From Proteles cristata cristata (Eukaryota; Chordata; Mammalia; Carnivora; Hyaenidae), in assembly GCA_017311185.1 (NCBI GenBank), contig JAESUZ010001753.1:108682-172681 (forward strand): a DNA stretch of 64,000 bases, read 5' to 3'. The notes beneath the pieces were generated by a model. The model had not been told where the DNA came from. It saw only the letters and a program-made list of their open reading frames with translations, and ran no database searches. Both the position numbers and the translations under genes were made by a program. Shown here piece by piece: positions 24,536-36,209 of this stretch (position 1 is its first letter; each line of letters begins with the position of its first letter).

Positions 24536-24770
24536 AATAATGAGCACTATTGCAAAATGGTTAAGGAACAAACTCCCTAGGTTCAAATTCTGGCCTTGTC
24601 ACCAAATGCAGGCATAACCTAAGCAAGTAACTTAACATCTCTGTGTTTCAGTGGCCTCACATGTAAAATGTAGCTAATTCACACCATTATGGTAAAGTTT
24701 GAAAGAGTTAATACATATAAAGTGTATAAAACAAGTCCTGGCACGTAGGGAGAGCCAGACAATTGTTAGC
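24536..24770 (+). mobile_element. MIR
   Basis: GGTTCAAATTCTGGCCTTGTC, AGCAAGTAACTTAACATCTC and CCTGGCACGTAGG follow MIR from near start to end. Confidence 0.85.
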
Positions 24771-25061
24771 TACTATTATTTTGAGGACATGAATGACAGA
24801 GGGATAGAATAGATGATAAGGCCATAGGAGAATTTAAGCTATCGCTAATGTTCTAATTTGGGGATTGGCAGTGGGTTCACAAGTATTCACTATATTATTA
24901 AAATAAAAAAAAAACACAACATCTTCTGGCATAGACTAGTGAGGATGGTAAAAAAAAAAAATCAAGAGAGTGAAAAGAGAAGCCACACATTGCAGAAGGA
25001 ATGGGCTGCAATACATACATTGCCAAATGATTCAAATCTGGAGTACTGAACAAAAGTGGTC

Positions 25062-25172
25062 AAGGGGCACATGGGTGGCTCAGTCAGCTGAGCGTTCAAC
25101 AACTCTTGATTTCAGCGCAGGTCGAAATACCAGGCTCATGGGATTGAGACCCAGGTCAGGCAGGAAGCCATA
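25062..25172 (+). mobile_element. Truncated SINEC head
   Basis: GGGGCACATGGGTGGCTCAG head, ending without CT body or A tail. Confidence 0.75.
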
Positions 25173-25175
25173 GTC

Positions 25176-26133
25176 CATACACATTTGAAAAGATGCTCAT
25201 ACTCAGTAAATGCAAATTATAATCACAGCAAAATACCCACACTTTACTGGTTGCCTACGGCTGCCATAACAAAATAGCACAGATGTTGTGGCTTCAACAA
25301 CAGAAATTTGTTGTTTCACAGTCCTGGAGGCTGGAAGTTTAAGGTCAAGTTTCTGACAGGGTCAGCTTCTGCTGAAGTTTCTCTCCTTGGCTTGCAGATG
25401 ACCACTTTCTGACTGTGTTCCACATGGTTGCCCTTAAATGTTTTCTGTGTCCTAATCTCCTCTTCTTATAAATTCACCAGTCATATTGGATTATGGCCTA
25501 CCCTAACAACCTAATTTTACATTAATTACCTCTTTAAAAACCTAATCTTCAAATACAGTCACATTGTGGAAACTGGGGATTAGGATGTCAACATAGGAAT
25601 GGTGGAGCACAATTCAGTCCATAACACACACCCATCAGAATGGCAATGTTTTTCTTCAAGAGAGGCCCATACACATGTACACCAGGAGTCATACACATGC
25701 ATATGAATATTCCTAACCACATATTGGTTATAGCAAATATCTACTATCAGTAGGAAGCACTCATAAAGTATACTAAATGCATATCAATGGGATCCTATAT
25801 AACAGATAAAATAAATGAAATGCAGTTAGATGCAACAAAATAGATGAATCTGAGGAGCATCACTTTTGCCAATAAAAAGAAGCAAGTCACAATACTACAT
25901 GCAGTACAGTACAAAGTTTCAAAACAGACATTACTAAACAGTATGTTGTTTAAAAATAAATTCAGGTTACTCTTAAATATGGAGAACAAACAGAGGGCTA
26001 CTGGAGGGGTTGTGGGGGGTGGTGGACTAAATGGGTGAAGGGCATTAAGGAATTTACTCCTCAAATCATTGTTGCACTAGATGCTAACTAACTTGGATGT
26101 AAATTTAAAAAATAAATTAAATAATAAAAAATA
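25176..26133 (+). mobile_element. Old L1 3' end carrying a MaLR
   Basis: AATACCCACAC...CACACCCATCAGAATGGCAA is an L1 site split by the LTR at 25243-25626. The 3' end (GAGGGCTACTGGAGGGGTTG, ACTAACTTGGATGTAAATTT) is an L1 3' UTR. Confidence 0.6.
25243..25626 (-). mobile_element. MaLR-type LTR (antisense) with CACAC TSD
   Basis: Reads GCTGCCATAACAAAATAGCAC to AATTCAGTCCATAACA, a whole MaLR LTR in reverse. The 5-bp CACAC flanks it at 25238-25242 and 25627-25631. Confidence 0.75.
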
Positions 26134-26150
26134 AAATAAATACAGGTGTT

Positions 26151-26857
26151 ACCTCACACCACTCAGAGTGGCTAAAATGAGCAAATCAGAGGACTCAAGA
26201 TGCTGGCAAGGATGTGGATAAACGGGCACCCTCCTATACTGTTGGTGGGAATATAAGATGGTACAGCCCCTCTGGAAAACAGTGTGGAGGTTCCTCAGGA
26301 AACTAACACTAGAACTCCCCTATGACCCAGCAATAGCACTGCTAGGAATTTACCCAAGGGATCCAGGAGTGCTGATGCATAGGGGCACATGTACCCCAGT
26401 GTTCATAGCAGCACTCTCCACAATAGCCAAATCATGGAAAGAGCCTGTGTCAATCAACTGACAAATGGATCAAGAAGATGTGGTTTATCTATACGATGGA
26501 ATACTACACGGCAATGAGAAAGAATGCAATCTGGCCATGTGTAGCAACATGGATGGACCTTGAGGGTGTTATGCTGAGCGAAATAAGTCAGGCAGAGAAG
26601 GACAAATATCATATGTTTGCACGTATAGGAGGATTAGGAGGAACTTAACTGAGGAACAAGGGGGAGAAGAAGGGGGGAAATGGTGGGGGAAAGGGAGAGA
26701 GGCAAACCATGAGAGACTCTTGAATGCTGAGAAACAAATTGAGGACTGATGGATGTGGGAGGAATGCGGGAGATGGGCATGGAGGAGGGCACTCGTGGGG
26801 ATGAGCACTGAGTGTTATGTGGAAACCAACTTGACAATAAACTATTAAAAAATAAAT
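26151..26857 (+). mobile_element. Carnivore L1 3' end, 5'-truncated (longest of its type here)
   Basis: Starts in the late ORF2/3' UTR (ACCTCACACCACTCAGAGTGG) and ends at TTGACAATAAACTATTAAAA. TSD AAATAAATACAGGTGTT/AAATAAATACAGATGTT at 26134-26150 and 26858-26874. Confidence 0.92.
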
Positions 26858-27049
26858 AAATAAATACAGATGTTAATTTAAATGAAATCAATGATCAAAA
26901 AATAAAATAATGGTTAGTCCTGAAAGGGAAAGGAAAGAGATATATGTTTTAAAAATAAACTGAATGGTAATTATGTGGGTGTTCATTGAATTACTATTCT
27001 TTTTATATGTATGTAGATTATAAATATTTTCTACTACTCATTATTTCCT

Positions 27050-27250
27050 TTATTTATTTATTTATTTATTTAATGTTTGTTTATTTTTGAGGGACAGAAA
27101 GCATGAGTGAGGGAGAGGCAGAAAGAGGATGGTAGACAGAGGATCCAAAGCAGGCTCCTCACTGACAGCAGAGAGCCTGATGCCGATCTCAAACCCATGA
27201 AGCAAAAGCTGAAGTCAGATGCACAACTGACTGAGCCATCCAGGCACCCC
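27050..27250 (-). mobile_element. SINEC-type SINE
   Basis: Starts with (TTTA)n, diverged body, head CATCCAGGCACCCC. TSD not clear. Confidence 0.85.
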
Positions 27251-27261
27251 TCCTTACTTCA

Positions 27262-27425
27262 TTGAGAGGGAGAGAGGCAAACCAAGATAGACTCTTGAAT
27301 GTTGAGAACAAACTGAGGACTGATGGGTGTGGGGGGAAGGGGGAGATGGGCATGGAGGGGGGCACTTGTGGGGATGAGCACCGGGTGTTATATGGAAACC
27401 AACTTGACAATAAACTATTTGTAAA
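27262..27425 (+). mobile_element. Short carnivore L1 3' end
   Basis: GAGAGAGGCAAACCAAGATAG to TTGACAATAAACTATTTGTA, the last about 160 bp of the same L1 3' UTR. Confidence 0.85.
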
Positions 27426-27663
27426 AAAAAAATTTTATGTAAAAACTAATCATTTCAAGAACAGGAAAAAAAAAGAGCTGGAATTGAACCCATAATCACA
27501 ATTCTTTACAAAAAACAATAAAAAGATTCTACATACTTTTGCAACCAGCATTCTTTGCTGGACAGTCTCTGAAATGCCCCCTAAACACCCTCACTTCCTT
27601 ATGTTTGTGGCCTGTGTAATTCTCTCTCCTTGAGTGTAGTCCAGACCTAGTGACTCATTTCTC

Positions 27664-27859
27664 TCTTTTTTTTAATGTTTATTAATTTTTGAGAGAGAGA
27701 CAGAGTGTCATTGGGGGAGGGACAGAGAGAGAGGGAGACACAAAATCCTAAGCAGGCGCTTATAGCTCAGAGCCTGATGCGAGGCTTGAACCCACAAACC
27801 GTGAGATCATGACCTGAGCCAAAGTCAGACGCTCAACTGACTGAGCCACCCAGGCGCCC
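27664..27859 (-). mobile_element. SINEC_Fc-type SINE
   Basis: TSD CTCATTTCT at 27654-27662 and 27860-27868. Confidence 0.93.
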
Positions 27860-28294
27860 CTCATTTCTAATAAATGGAATATGGCACAAGTGATGGGATG
27901 TTACTTACAAGAGTAGGTACAAAAGCCCTGTGGCTTCTGTCTTGCAGGCCGTCTCCTGGTCCCTCAGTCCCTTGCTTCTGTGAAAGAAGTCATCTGCTAT
28001 GTTGTAGGCTGCCCCACAGGGATGCTCATGTGGCAATGGCCCTTGTCAATGGCCAGCCAGTGAGGAGCTGAAGCCCTCTGTCCAATAGCCTGGGAGGAAC
28101 TAAACCCTGCCTACAATCATGTATGTGAGCTGGGAAGCAGGTTTTCCTCTCAGTCAGGCCTTGAGATAACTGTGGCTCCAGCCAACACTTGACTGTAAGC
28201 TTGTGAGAGACCCTAAGCCAGAGAACCCTATCAAATCACATGTAGATCCCAGACCCACACAAACTATGAGATAATAAATGTTTGTTTTGTTTTG

Positions 28295-28514
28295 TTTTTT
28301 ATATTTTTATTTATTTCTAGGAGAGAGAGAGAGAGCGAGCGAGCGTGAGCAGGGGAGGGTCAGAGAGAGAGGGAGACACAGGCTCTTAAATAGGCTCCAG
28401 GCTCTGAGCTGGCAGTCAGCACAGAGCCCGACGCGGGGCTCGAACCCACAAACCGCGAGATCATGACCTAAGTGAAAGTCGTACGCTTAACCGACTAAGC
28501 CACCCAGGCACCCC
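28295..28514 (-). mobile_element. SINEC_Fc-type SINE
   Basis: Flanked by AATGTTTGTT (about 28277 and 28515). Near-consensus head. Confidence 0.93.
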
Positions 28515-29220
28515 AATGTTTGTTGTTTTAAACCACTGAATTTGGGAGCAATTTTTTTATGGAAAATAGACACAAATATAAAGTCTGCTTGTAGGATTTA
28601 TCTAAAGAAACAAGACATCTCTACAAAGATGTATGTATATACATATCCATCTTATTTGTAGAGGTGAAAGTACAAATGTAACCCAAAAGTTCAACAACAG
28701 AATGATTAAATCAATTATATTGCTTTATACAATGAGATATCAGGCAACCATTAACAATGACAATATACCACAGACATTAGCAGGATAATAAGGGACCACA
28801 AACAACACACTATGCCCATACATTTCACAACTTCAGTGAAATAGGAGTTGAAAAGACACAACCTACCAACATTCACTCAAAAAGAAATAGATAACTGAAA
28901 GTCTACTAAATTGAAGAATTGAAGGGAATTCTGAGTTCAAGTCTTTCCATAAATTAAAGCCACCGGGAATCATTTTCACCTTCTGCCAAACACCTTAGGA
29001 ATATATAATACCAATTTTATAAAACTATTCCAGTAAAGAGAATATGAGGGAATACTTCTTAAATTTGTTATGATGCCAGAACTACCCTGGCACCAGACAA
29101 CATGGTGTGAAAGGAAAAAAAAAAAAAAAACTAAACTAAAACCCAATATCCTTCATGAACAGAATGTAAAAATCCTCAACAAACAGCAAATTGAATAATA
29201 TATTAAAAAACAAGTGATGT

Positions 29221-29434
29221 GGGGCACCTGGGCGGCTCAGTCAGTTGAGTGTCCGACTTCGGCTCAGGCCATGATCTCACAGTTCCTGAGTTCGAGCCCC
29301 TCGCCTGGCTCTGTGCTGATGGCTCGGAGCCTGGAGCCTGCTTTGGGTTCTGTGTCTCCCTCTCTCTCTCTGCCCCTCCCCCACTCACGCTCTGTCCCTC
29401 TTTCTCTCAAAAATAAATAAACATTAAAAATTTT
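29221..29434 (+). mobile_element. SINEC_Fc-type SINE
   Basis: TSD AAAAACAAGTGATGT, ending at 29220 and repeated at about 29436-29450. Confidence 0.95.
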
Positions 29435-29502
29435 AAAAAAACAAGTGATGTTTACTCTGGCAACGCAAAGTTGGTTCAACATTCAAAAAGTAACCAGTGT
29501 AA

Positions 29503-29717
29503 GGGCGCCTGGGTGCCTCAATTGGTAAAACAGGTGTCTACCTTGAGCTCAGATCATGATCTCATGTTTTGTGAGTTTTAGTCCTGCATCAGGCTCTCTG
29601 CAGTCAGCGTGGAGCCCCGTTTGGATCCTTTGTTCCCCTCTATCTCTGCCCCACCCCCATTTGTGCAAGTGCACTCTTACACACACACACACACTCTCAA
29701 AAATAAACATTAAAAAA
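29503..29717 (+). mobile_element. SINEC-type SINE, older
   Basis: TSD AAGTAACCAGTGTAA/AAGAAATCAGTGTAA, body with a short (CA)n. Confidence 0.9.
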
Positions 29718-30153
29718 AAGAAATCAGTGTAATCCATCATATTCATAGTCTAAAGAAGCAAAGTCACATGATTATACATTCCTTTGAAATAAAACTCTCA
29801 GCAAACTAGGAATAAAAGGGAACTTTATCTTCTTAAAAAAGGACATCTATGAAAAATAACCCCAAACAATACACTCCTAACATTGTAACTAACAGTGAAA
29901 CACCAAATGCTTCCCCAATAAGAGAAGGAGCGCAAGGATATGCGCTCCCATCACTCCTAGTCAACATTGTACCCAAGGCCTTGGTTGATGCCGTGTGGCA
30001 AGGACAACATATAGGGGGTTTCAGAATGAAGAAAATAAAACTGTCTGTATTCACAGGCAACATGATTGTGTATGTAGAGAATCCTATTGAATTTACGGAA
30101 AAGCTACTGGAACAGGGTACAAAGCCAGTATACAAAAGGTCGACTGTATTTCT

Positions 30154-30387
30154 TTCTTTTTTTTTTTTTAATGTTTTATGTATTTCTAGGAGAGAGAGAG
30201 AGAGAGAGAGAGACAGCGTGAGCAGGGGAGGGTCAGAGAGAGAGGGAGACACAGACTCTGAAATAGGCTCCAGGCTCTGAGCTGGCAGTCAGAACAGAGC
30301 CCGACGTGGGGCTCAAACCCACGAACCGCGAGATCATGACCCAAGCGAAAGTCGGACGCTTAACCGACTAAGCCACCCAGGCGCCCC
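30154..30387 (-). mobile_element. SINEC_Fc-type SINE, young
   Basis: TSD AGGTCGACTGTATTTCT at 30137-30153 and 30388-30404 is exact over 17 bp. Near-consensus. Confidence 0.96.
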
Positions 30388-30635
30388 AGGTCGACTGTAT
30401 TTCTATAATGTAGCAAAAAATTCGCAGAAGTATGATTTTAAAAAAGGAACAAAGTTGGAGTATTCACACTATTAAATTTCAAGATTTATTATGCAACTAT
30501 GGTAATCAAGACAATGGGGTATGAGAGGAGTGACACAGAGATCAATTAAATGTAGCAGAGTTCAGAAATTAACATAGGCAACTGGTCTGGTTTTTGACAA
30601 GGTACAAAGGCAATTCAATGGAGAAGGTAGGCTTT

Positions 30636-30710
30636 TGGGGAGCCTGGGTGGCTCAGTCAGCTGAGCGTCTGACTTTTGATTTCAGCTCAGGTCATGATTC
30701 CAGGATCACG
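30636..30710 (+). mobile_element. Truncated SINEC head fused to a purine tract
   Basis: A SINE head stops at GGATCACGGGGG and runs into GGA/GAA-rich DNA; the usual CT body is missing. Confidence 0.75.
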
Positions 30711-30768
30711 GGGGAGGAGGAGGAAGAAGAAGGAAAGGAGAAGGAGGAGGAGGAGAGTGGGAAAGAAG
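30711..30768 (+). repeat. Purine-only (GGA/GAA)n tract
   Basis: Near-pure G/A run, strand-asymmetric. Confidence 0.85.
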
Positions 30769-31107
30769 TACAATTTTTTTTGTTCTTTGTTTTTTTAACC
30801 AAATGGTACTGGAACAATGGGTCATTCACATGCAAAGTAAAGAACTTGGACTTATATCTTGCACCACTTGCAAAAATTAACTCAAAACTGTTCGTAGGCT
30901 TAAAATTAAAACCTAAAACTACAAAATTTTTGGAAGTCAATATAGGGGAAAAACTTTCTGACCTTGGCTTATGCAAAGGTTATTTAGATAAGATAAACAA
31001 AGTGTAAGCCATAATAAAATTGATAAAATTTATAATTTGGACTTCATCAAAATAAAAATGATAAAATTGTATTCTTCAAGAGATACTGTTAAGGAAATGA
31101 AGAGATG

Positions 31108-31313
31108 TGGGACACCTGGGTGGCTCAGTCAGTTAAGTGTCCGACTTTGGCTCAGGTCATGATCTCACAGTTTGTGAGTTCAAGCCTTGCATGGGGCTCT
31201 ATATTGTCAGCACAGAGTACGCTTCAGATCATCTGTAACCCTCTGCCTTTGCCTCTCTCTCTCTCTCTCTCCCTCCCTCTCTCTCAAAATAAATAAATAA
31301 ATAACTTTAAAAA
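31108..31313 (+). mobile_element. SINEC-type SINE
   Basis: TSD AAGGAAATGAAGAGATG/AAGAAAATGAAGAGATG at 31091-31107 and 31314-31330. Confidence 0.94.
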
Positions 31314-31413
31314 AAGAAAATGAAGAGATGAGTCACAGACAGGGAAAAAATATTTGCAAAGCACATATCTGATAAAGAACAGTGAATCAAAATCTGAAGA
31401 ACTCTGTAAGCTT

Positions 31414-31674
31414 GTGTGGTAGGTTGACCACTGTCCCCCAACGTTATCCAGGTCCTAACCCCTGGAGCCTATGCATGTTATCTTATATGACAAAAAGGGA
31501 CTTTGCTGACATGATGAAGAGATGGAGAGATTACGCTGGCCTATCCGGATGGATGGACCCTAAATGCCATTACAAAGACTTCTGGCTTCCAGAGCTGTAA
31601 GAGAATTTATTTTCATTGTTTTGAGCTATTAAGCGTGTGGTAATTTGTCACAGCAGCCCTAGGAAATTAATATA
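31414..31674 (+). mobile_element. MaLR-type LTR, internally deleted
   Basis: Starts TGTGGTAGGTTGACC, ends GTGGTAATTTGTCACAGCAG and AATTAATATA. About 260 bp against roughly 350-450 bp expected, so the middle is lost. Sits in L1 sequence. Confidence 0.7.
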
Positions 31675-31814
31675 GCTCGGCAGTAAGCAAACAGTCTAAT
31701 AAGAAAATGGGCAAAGATTTGAACTGACACTTCACCAAAAAGGAATGAAGAATAGCAAATAAGCACATGAAAGACACTCAACATCATTAGTCATTAGAGA
31801 AAAAGCAAATTAAA

Positions 31815-31985
31815 ACAACAGACAAACTAGTGGTTGCCAGAGGGGAAGTGGGGAGAGGATGGGTAAAATAGGGGAAGGGGGTTAAGAGTAGACTTATCAT
31901 GTTGAGCACTGAGTAATGCATAGGAATTTTGAATCATTATATGAAACTAATATAACACTGTATGTTAATTATGTGTTGATAAAAA
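31815..31985 (+). mobile_element. L1 3' end fragment inside the older L1
   Basis: AGTGGTTGCCAGAGGGGAAG to GAAACTAATATAACACTGTA, with a short T/A tail. Confidence 0.7.
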
Positions 31986-32442
31986 AGAACAAAGTAAAAT
32001 TTATTTTTTTAAACCAAAAATTAGATACCCTTTCACTCCTATTAGAGTGGCTAAAATTTTAAAAAGAAATAACCATTTGGAGCAACTAGACCTCTCATAC
32101 TTCGCTGGTGGAAATACAAAATGGTACAGACACTTTGGACCGAAGTTTGGCAGTTTTCTTATCAAATTAAATGCACTTTTGCCATACAACCTAGCAATCC
32201 TACTCCTAAGTATATCCCCAAGAGAAATAAAGACATGCCCATTAAGAAAAAAAATCTGTACGTGAATGTTTGTAATAGCTTTATTTGTGACCACTAAAAG
32301 CTGGAAGCAATCTAAGCATCCCTCCAATAGTGAATGGATAAACAAACCAGTGTACATCCATACAATGAAATGCTATTCAGCAATAAAAATAATAAATTAC
32401 TATTATATAAGAATGTGGATGGATCTCAAAAATCATTATTCT

Positions 32443-32660
32443 TTTGATTTTTTTAATGTTTATTTATCTTTGAGAGAGAGCGACAGAGACAGAGCGCAAG
32501 CAGGGGAGGGGCTGAGAGAGAGGGAGACACAGAATCTGAAGCAGGCTCCAGGCTCTGAGCTGTCAGCACAGGGCCCGACATGGGGCTCAAACTCATTAAC
32601 AGTGAGTTCATGACCTGAGCCGAAGTCAGACACTTAACTCACTGAGCCACCCAGGTGTCC
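32443..32660 (-). mobile_element. SINEC_Fc-type SINE
   Basis: TSD CTCAAAAATCATTATTCT/CTCAGAAACCATTATTCT at 32425-32442 and 32661-32678. Confidence 0.94.
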
Positions 32661-33114
32661 CTCAGAAACCATTATTCTAAGTGAACTAAGCTAGACATGA
32701 AAGTCTCCATACTGTATGCTTCCTTTTATATGACATTCTGAAAAAATTAAAACTATGGGGACAGAAATCAGATCATTGTTTGCCAGAGATCTGATCTACA
32801 GGTGGGAGAAGGTGATTTGACTACAAGGGTATAGGCAAGGACTATTTGGGATAATTGGGAAAATTCACTCCCTTGATGGTGATAATTATACAACTGGGTA
32901 AGTTTGTAAAAATTCTTAGAACTATATACCTAAAAAGGATCAACTTTACTGTAAGTAAATTATACCTCACTAAACAAAAACATACTTCAAATCGGTACAA
33001 ATGTTAAGTTGAAAAAAATGACAATGTAGATCAATGTTTATGGATATTGGGGATTGTCCTTGCATATGGTTAGTGAAAAAAAGTTTGCAGAACAACAATT
33101 AAAGGAAAACAGCG

Positions 33115-33350
33115 TGGGTGCCTGGGTGGTTCAACTGGGCTTGAGTGTCCAACTTCAGGTCAGGTCATGATGTCACCATGTCCCAGTTTGGTTCTTGAGA
33201 TCAAGCCCCCCATCAGGCTCGCTGCTGTCACTGCAGAGCCTCCTTCAGATCCTCTGTCACCATCTCTCTCTGCCCTTCCTCCATTTGCTTGTGGGCGCTC
33301 TCTCTCTCTTTCTCATTCTCTCTCCTCTCTCAAATAAATGAACATTTAAA
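33115..33350 (+). mobile_element. SINEC-type SINE, diverged
   Basis: GGGTGCCTGGGTGGTTCAAC head and CT-rich body, A/G-rich tail. Confidence 0.88.
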
Positions 33351-33589
33351 AAAAGAAAAGAAAAACTATGTGTTTATATATATGCATACATACATACACA
33401 CATGTACATATGTTGATATATCTGGAAGGAAATACATTAAAATATTAATAGTGATCATCCATAGGTGTGAAGATCTCTCATTCATTCATTCCCTTCCTGA
33501 TGTATAGTTTGGAAAAGACATTTTTCTCTCTTTTGACCTAAATTTCTGTATTAGTGAAGTAACAAAACTGTATTAGCATATTTTTGGCT

Positions 33590-33955
33590 CAGAAACTTTG
33601 TAATTGCTTTTCCCTCACTGTTCCTTTGCTTGGGACATGTCTTGGCCCATAACTTCATTCAAATTTGGCTTAAATGTCACCACTTGAGAAGCTTTCCTTG
33701 TACAACATGACTGAAAAGGCCCGCATCACTCTTGGTCCCCTTACTCGGCTTTATTTCTTCTTCATGGTAGTTTTTTCTGTGCTGACATTGTCTTATATGT
33801 GTGTTATGTCTATTGCCTGTTGGTTCCACTAGAATTTGAGCTCTATGAGGAAAGAACTTTGGTCTGTTTTCTTCACTGCTGTTTCCTGAGCACCAAGAAC
33901 AGTGCATGGCACTTGGTGGGTATTCAATAAATAGTTATTGAATAAATGGTTGAAT
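33590..33955 (+). mobile_element. L2 3' end
   Basis: AATGTCACCACTTGAGAAGC, CTAGAATTTGAGCTCTATGAG and TATTCAATAAATAGTTATTG follow the L2 3' end through its terminal repeat. Confidence 0.85.
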
Positions 33956-34234
33956 ACATCCTACAGTGTGATGGTTCTGGAATTTGTCACATCCTCAAAA
34001 TCATTCATGATCTTGAGGAATTTAGAATCCTACTGCAGGAACACTACCCCAAAGTGAAATAGCTACCATCTGAGCCCCTGCAAGCAGCGTTGGGACAGAA
34101 TGAGGGGTAGGTGTTGAGTTAGGAAGTGAAGAGTAAGCTTGGGGTCGGCAGAGTAGCTTTTGAGGATGGCCTTTGTGTGACTTGGGTTGTGGGGGCACAG
34201 ACTGAGAGGATTCTCACAAGAAACCTTGCCCTCA
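33956..34234. other. Unassigned DNA
   Basis: No gene or repeat recognised. Confidence 0.4.
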
Positions 34235-34453
34235 TGGGGCACCTGAGCGGCTCAATCGGTTAGCGTCCGACTTTGGCTCAGGTCATGATCTCACAGCTTG
34301 TGAGTTCAAGCCCCGCATCAGGCTCTGTGCTGACAGCTCAGAGCTTGGAGCATGCTTCAGAATCTGGGTCTCCCTCTCTCTCTGACCCTCCCCTGTACAT
34401 GCACTCTCCCTCTCTTTCTCTCAAAAATAAATAAACATTAAAAAAAAAAAAAA
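34235..34453 (+). mobile_element. SINEC_Fc-type SINE
   Basis: TSD AAGAAACCTTGCCCTCA/AAGAAACCTTGCCTTCA at 34218-34234 and 34454-34470. Confidence 0.95.
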
Positions 34454-34470
34454 AAGAAACCTTGCCTTCA

Positions 34471-35290
34471 GTAGACACCTTGATCTGCTAGCTCTTTCTG
34501 GAGTCATTCCTCTAAGAAAACCAGAAAGGACTGTCTCTGAATCACCCACAGCACTCCCGTCTCTTCTGCCAGTCTTCCCAGGTAAGAGGAAGCCCAACTT
34601 AGGAAAAAAGCAATGCAGGCCCAGGGAGCTGCAAGGCTGAACCAAGCTTTATACTGCAGGCCCTCATTAGCTAAGCTCTCTGAAGAGCTCTGGCTCGCCC
34701 AGCTGCCTCTGTGCCAGCTGCAAGGGTTGTGTTTGCTCCACAGAGGCCCAGCAGCTGCCAGACTTGGCCACAAGTGTTTACTTTGCTGTGCTGGCCAAAG
34801 CTCCCGTTCCTCACAGACTTCTGCACCTCCGCTACATCAACAGCAAACAGCTTCTCACCCTGAAGGCACTTGGTCTCTGAGAATTCTCTCGAAAGATCTC
34901 TTCCTGTTCCCTAAAGACATTCCTGAGCACAAGCAACCTTGCATGCCTTTAGTGAGAGTTGGAAAGACTGTGAGATGATCCACACCAAGTTGCAAGTTCA
35001 AGTTGATTCAGTGGACAAACAAGCCTGTCTGTGAGGCCCACAATGACCATAGCACCTAAAATCACAACCCCCACCTGCTTACTCCCAACTTCCCTGACCT
35101 GCTGTTTCCACACATCATTTATTACATCCTAACATAACTGACTTCATTTGTTGCTGCTATTCATTGTCCATCTTCCTTCACTAGGATTTCAGCTCAGTGA
35201 GGCCAAAGATTTCTGTCACTTTCGCTCACTGACATATATATTTGCGATGTCTAAGGTAATCTCCAGGGCTTATACAGAGTTTGCTCTGTG
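34471..35290. other. Unassigned single-copy-like DNA
   Basis: A 121-codon plus-strand frame (34613-34978) has no visible domain, and overlapping antisense frames are as long. No repeat recognised. Confidence 0.45.
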
Positions 35291-35299
35291 TTGGAACAT

Positions 35300-35460
35300 T
35301 GTTTTAAGTACTTGGTATGAAATCCTTTCGTTCTCATAAGAACCTATAAGGAAGGTAGTATTATCTGATTTTACAGATAAAGAAACCGAGGCACAGAGAA
35401 GCTAAGTAACTTGCCCAAGATGACATAGGTAGTAAATGACACTGTTGGTGTTTGAACACA
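35300..35460 (-). mobile_element. MIR (antisense)
   Basis: TTTTACAGATAAAGAAACCG and GCTAAGTAACTTGCCCAAGA are the reverse MIR core. Confidence 0.85.
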
Positions 35461-35542
35461 TGCATACCCTTAACCATAAACAAAAACAATTAGTGAATGG
35501 GGCTATGAAGTCTTCCCCATCATGTGGGCAATCTGGTCTACT

Positions 35543-35572
35543 ATTCCACCACCACCACCACACCACCACCCT
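35543..35572 (+). repeat. (CCA)n short repeat
   Basis: Imperfect CCA/CAC run near 35543-35572. Confidence 0.85.
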
Positions 35573-35969
35573 GTGTGTGTCTCTCTCCCTAGGAGACTCT
35601 CAGGACAATCAAAGTCTCTGTATTTTTTCAATAACGCTTTCTCCACCTCCCCTTTTACCCTACCTTCATTTCCTCTCCCTCCCTCCCTGCCTTGCTCCCT
35701 CCTTCCTCCGGGCCTTGTCAGAGGCTGAGTGTTGCTTTGTGATAAGGGTGCAGGCAGGAAGCAGGCCTCTTCTTTAGTCATCATATCGTCTGGGTGTTCA
35801 GCTGGGCTCTCTGAGCACCTATGGGGCCCAGGACTAGAGAAGCAGCAAGTATGCATGAGCCGAGTTCTCTAAGCTTGGTAAGTGACTGGTGGGAAAGGCA
35901 GTCCAGGCCAGGGAAGGAGACCTGGCACCCCCCCACTGGTACACAGCAGACTGAGGTGAGCTGAAGAAG

Positions 35970-36205
35970 GACCACTGAGGTCTTGGGGATAAAGAGTTAA
36001 GACTTGGGCATTTAAAACTGTTTCTCAGAAGAGGTGGCATTTTAGTTGAACTATTCAGGATGGGCAGGATTTCAAAAGGTAACAGTGCGAAGTGCATTCC
36101 AAGTGAAGGGAGACTCATGGAGCCCTGAAGACTGTTGGATTTGTAAACTTGGGACGCGGCATCTCCCGAAGGGGTGCTCCCCGTGTAGGGTGGAGGCAAG
36201 GCTAG
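35970..36205 (-). mobile_element. L2 fragment (antisense)
   Basis: CAGAAGAGGTGGCATTTTAG, GTGCGAAGTGCATTCCAAG and ATGGAGCCCTGAAG are reverse L2. The 168-codon minus-strand frame at 35834-36340 overlaps it and is not a gene. Confidence 0.55.
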
Positions 36206-36209
36206 GCTT

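Larger units (their letters stand above)
27560..28580 (+). mobile_element. MaLR (MLT1-class) LTR split by two SINEs
   Basis: GTGGCTTCTGTCTTGCAGGC, GAGAGACCCTAAGCCAGAGAA, ATGAGATAATAAATGTTTGTT, then AAACCACTGAATTTGGG are the ordered MLT1 landmarks. SINEs lie at 27664-27859 and 28295-28514. Confidence 0.75.
28585..32980 (+). mobile_element. Old L1 ORF2 C-terminal part and 3' UTR with at least seven later insertions
   Basis: Consecutive sense-strand ORF2 blocks can be followed (ACTCTCAGCAAACTAGGAATA; CATTGTACCCAAGGCCTTGG; ATGGTACTGGAACAATGG; ACTTCACCAAAAAGGAATGA; GAGTGGCTAAAATTTTAAAA) with many frame breaks. Four full SINEs, a truncated SINE, a MaLR and another L1 3' end interrupt it before the SINE at 32443. 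It encodes nothing intact. Confidence 0.75.

Noticed and set aside
29849..30280. 143-codon plus-strand ORF
   Set aside because: It is an L1 ORF2 remnant running into a SINE.
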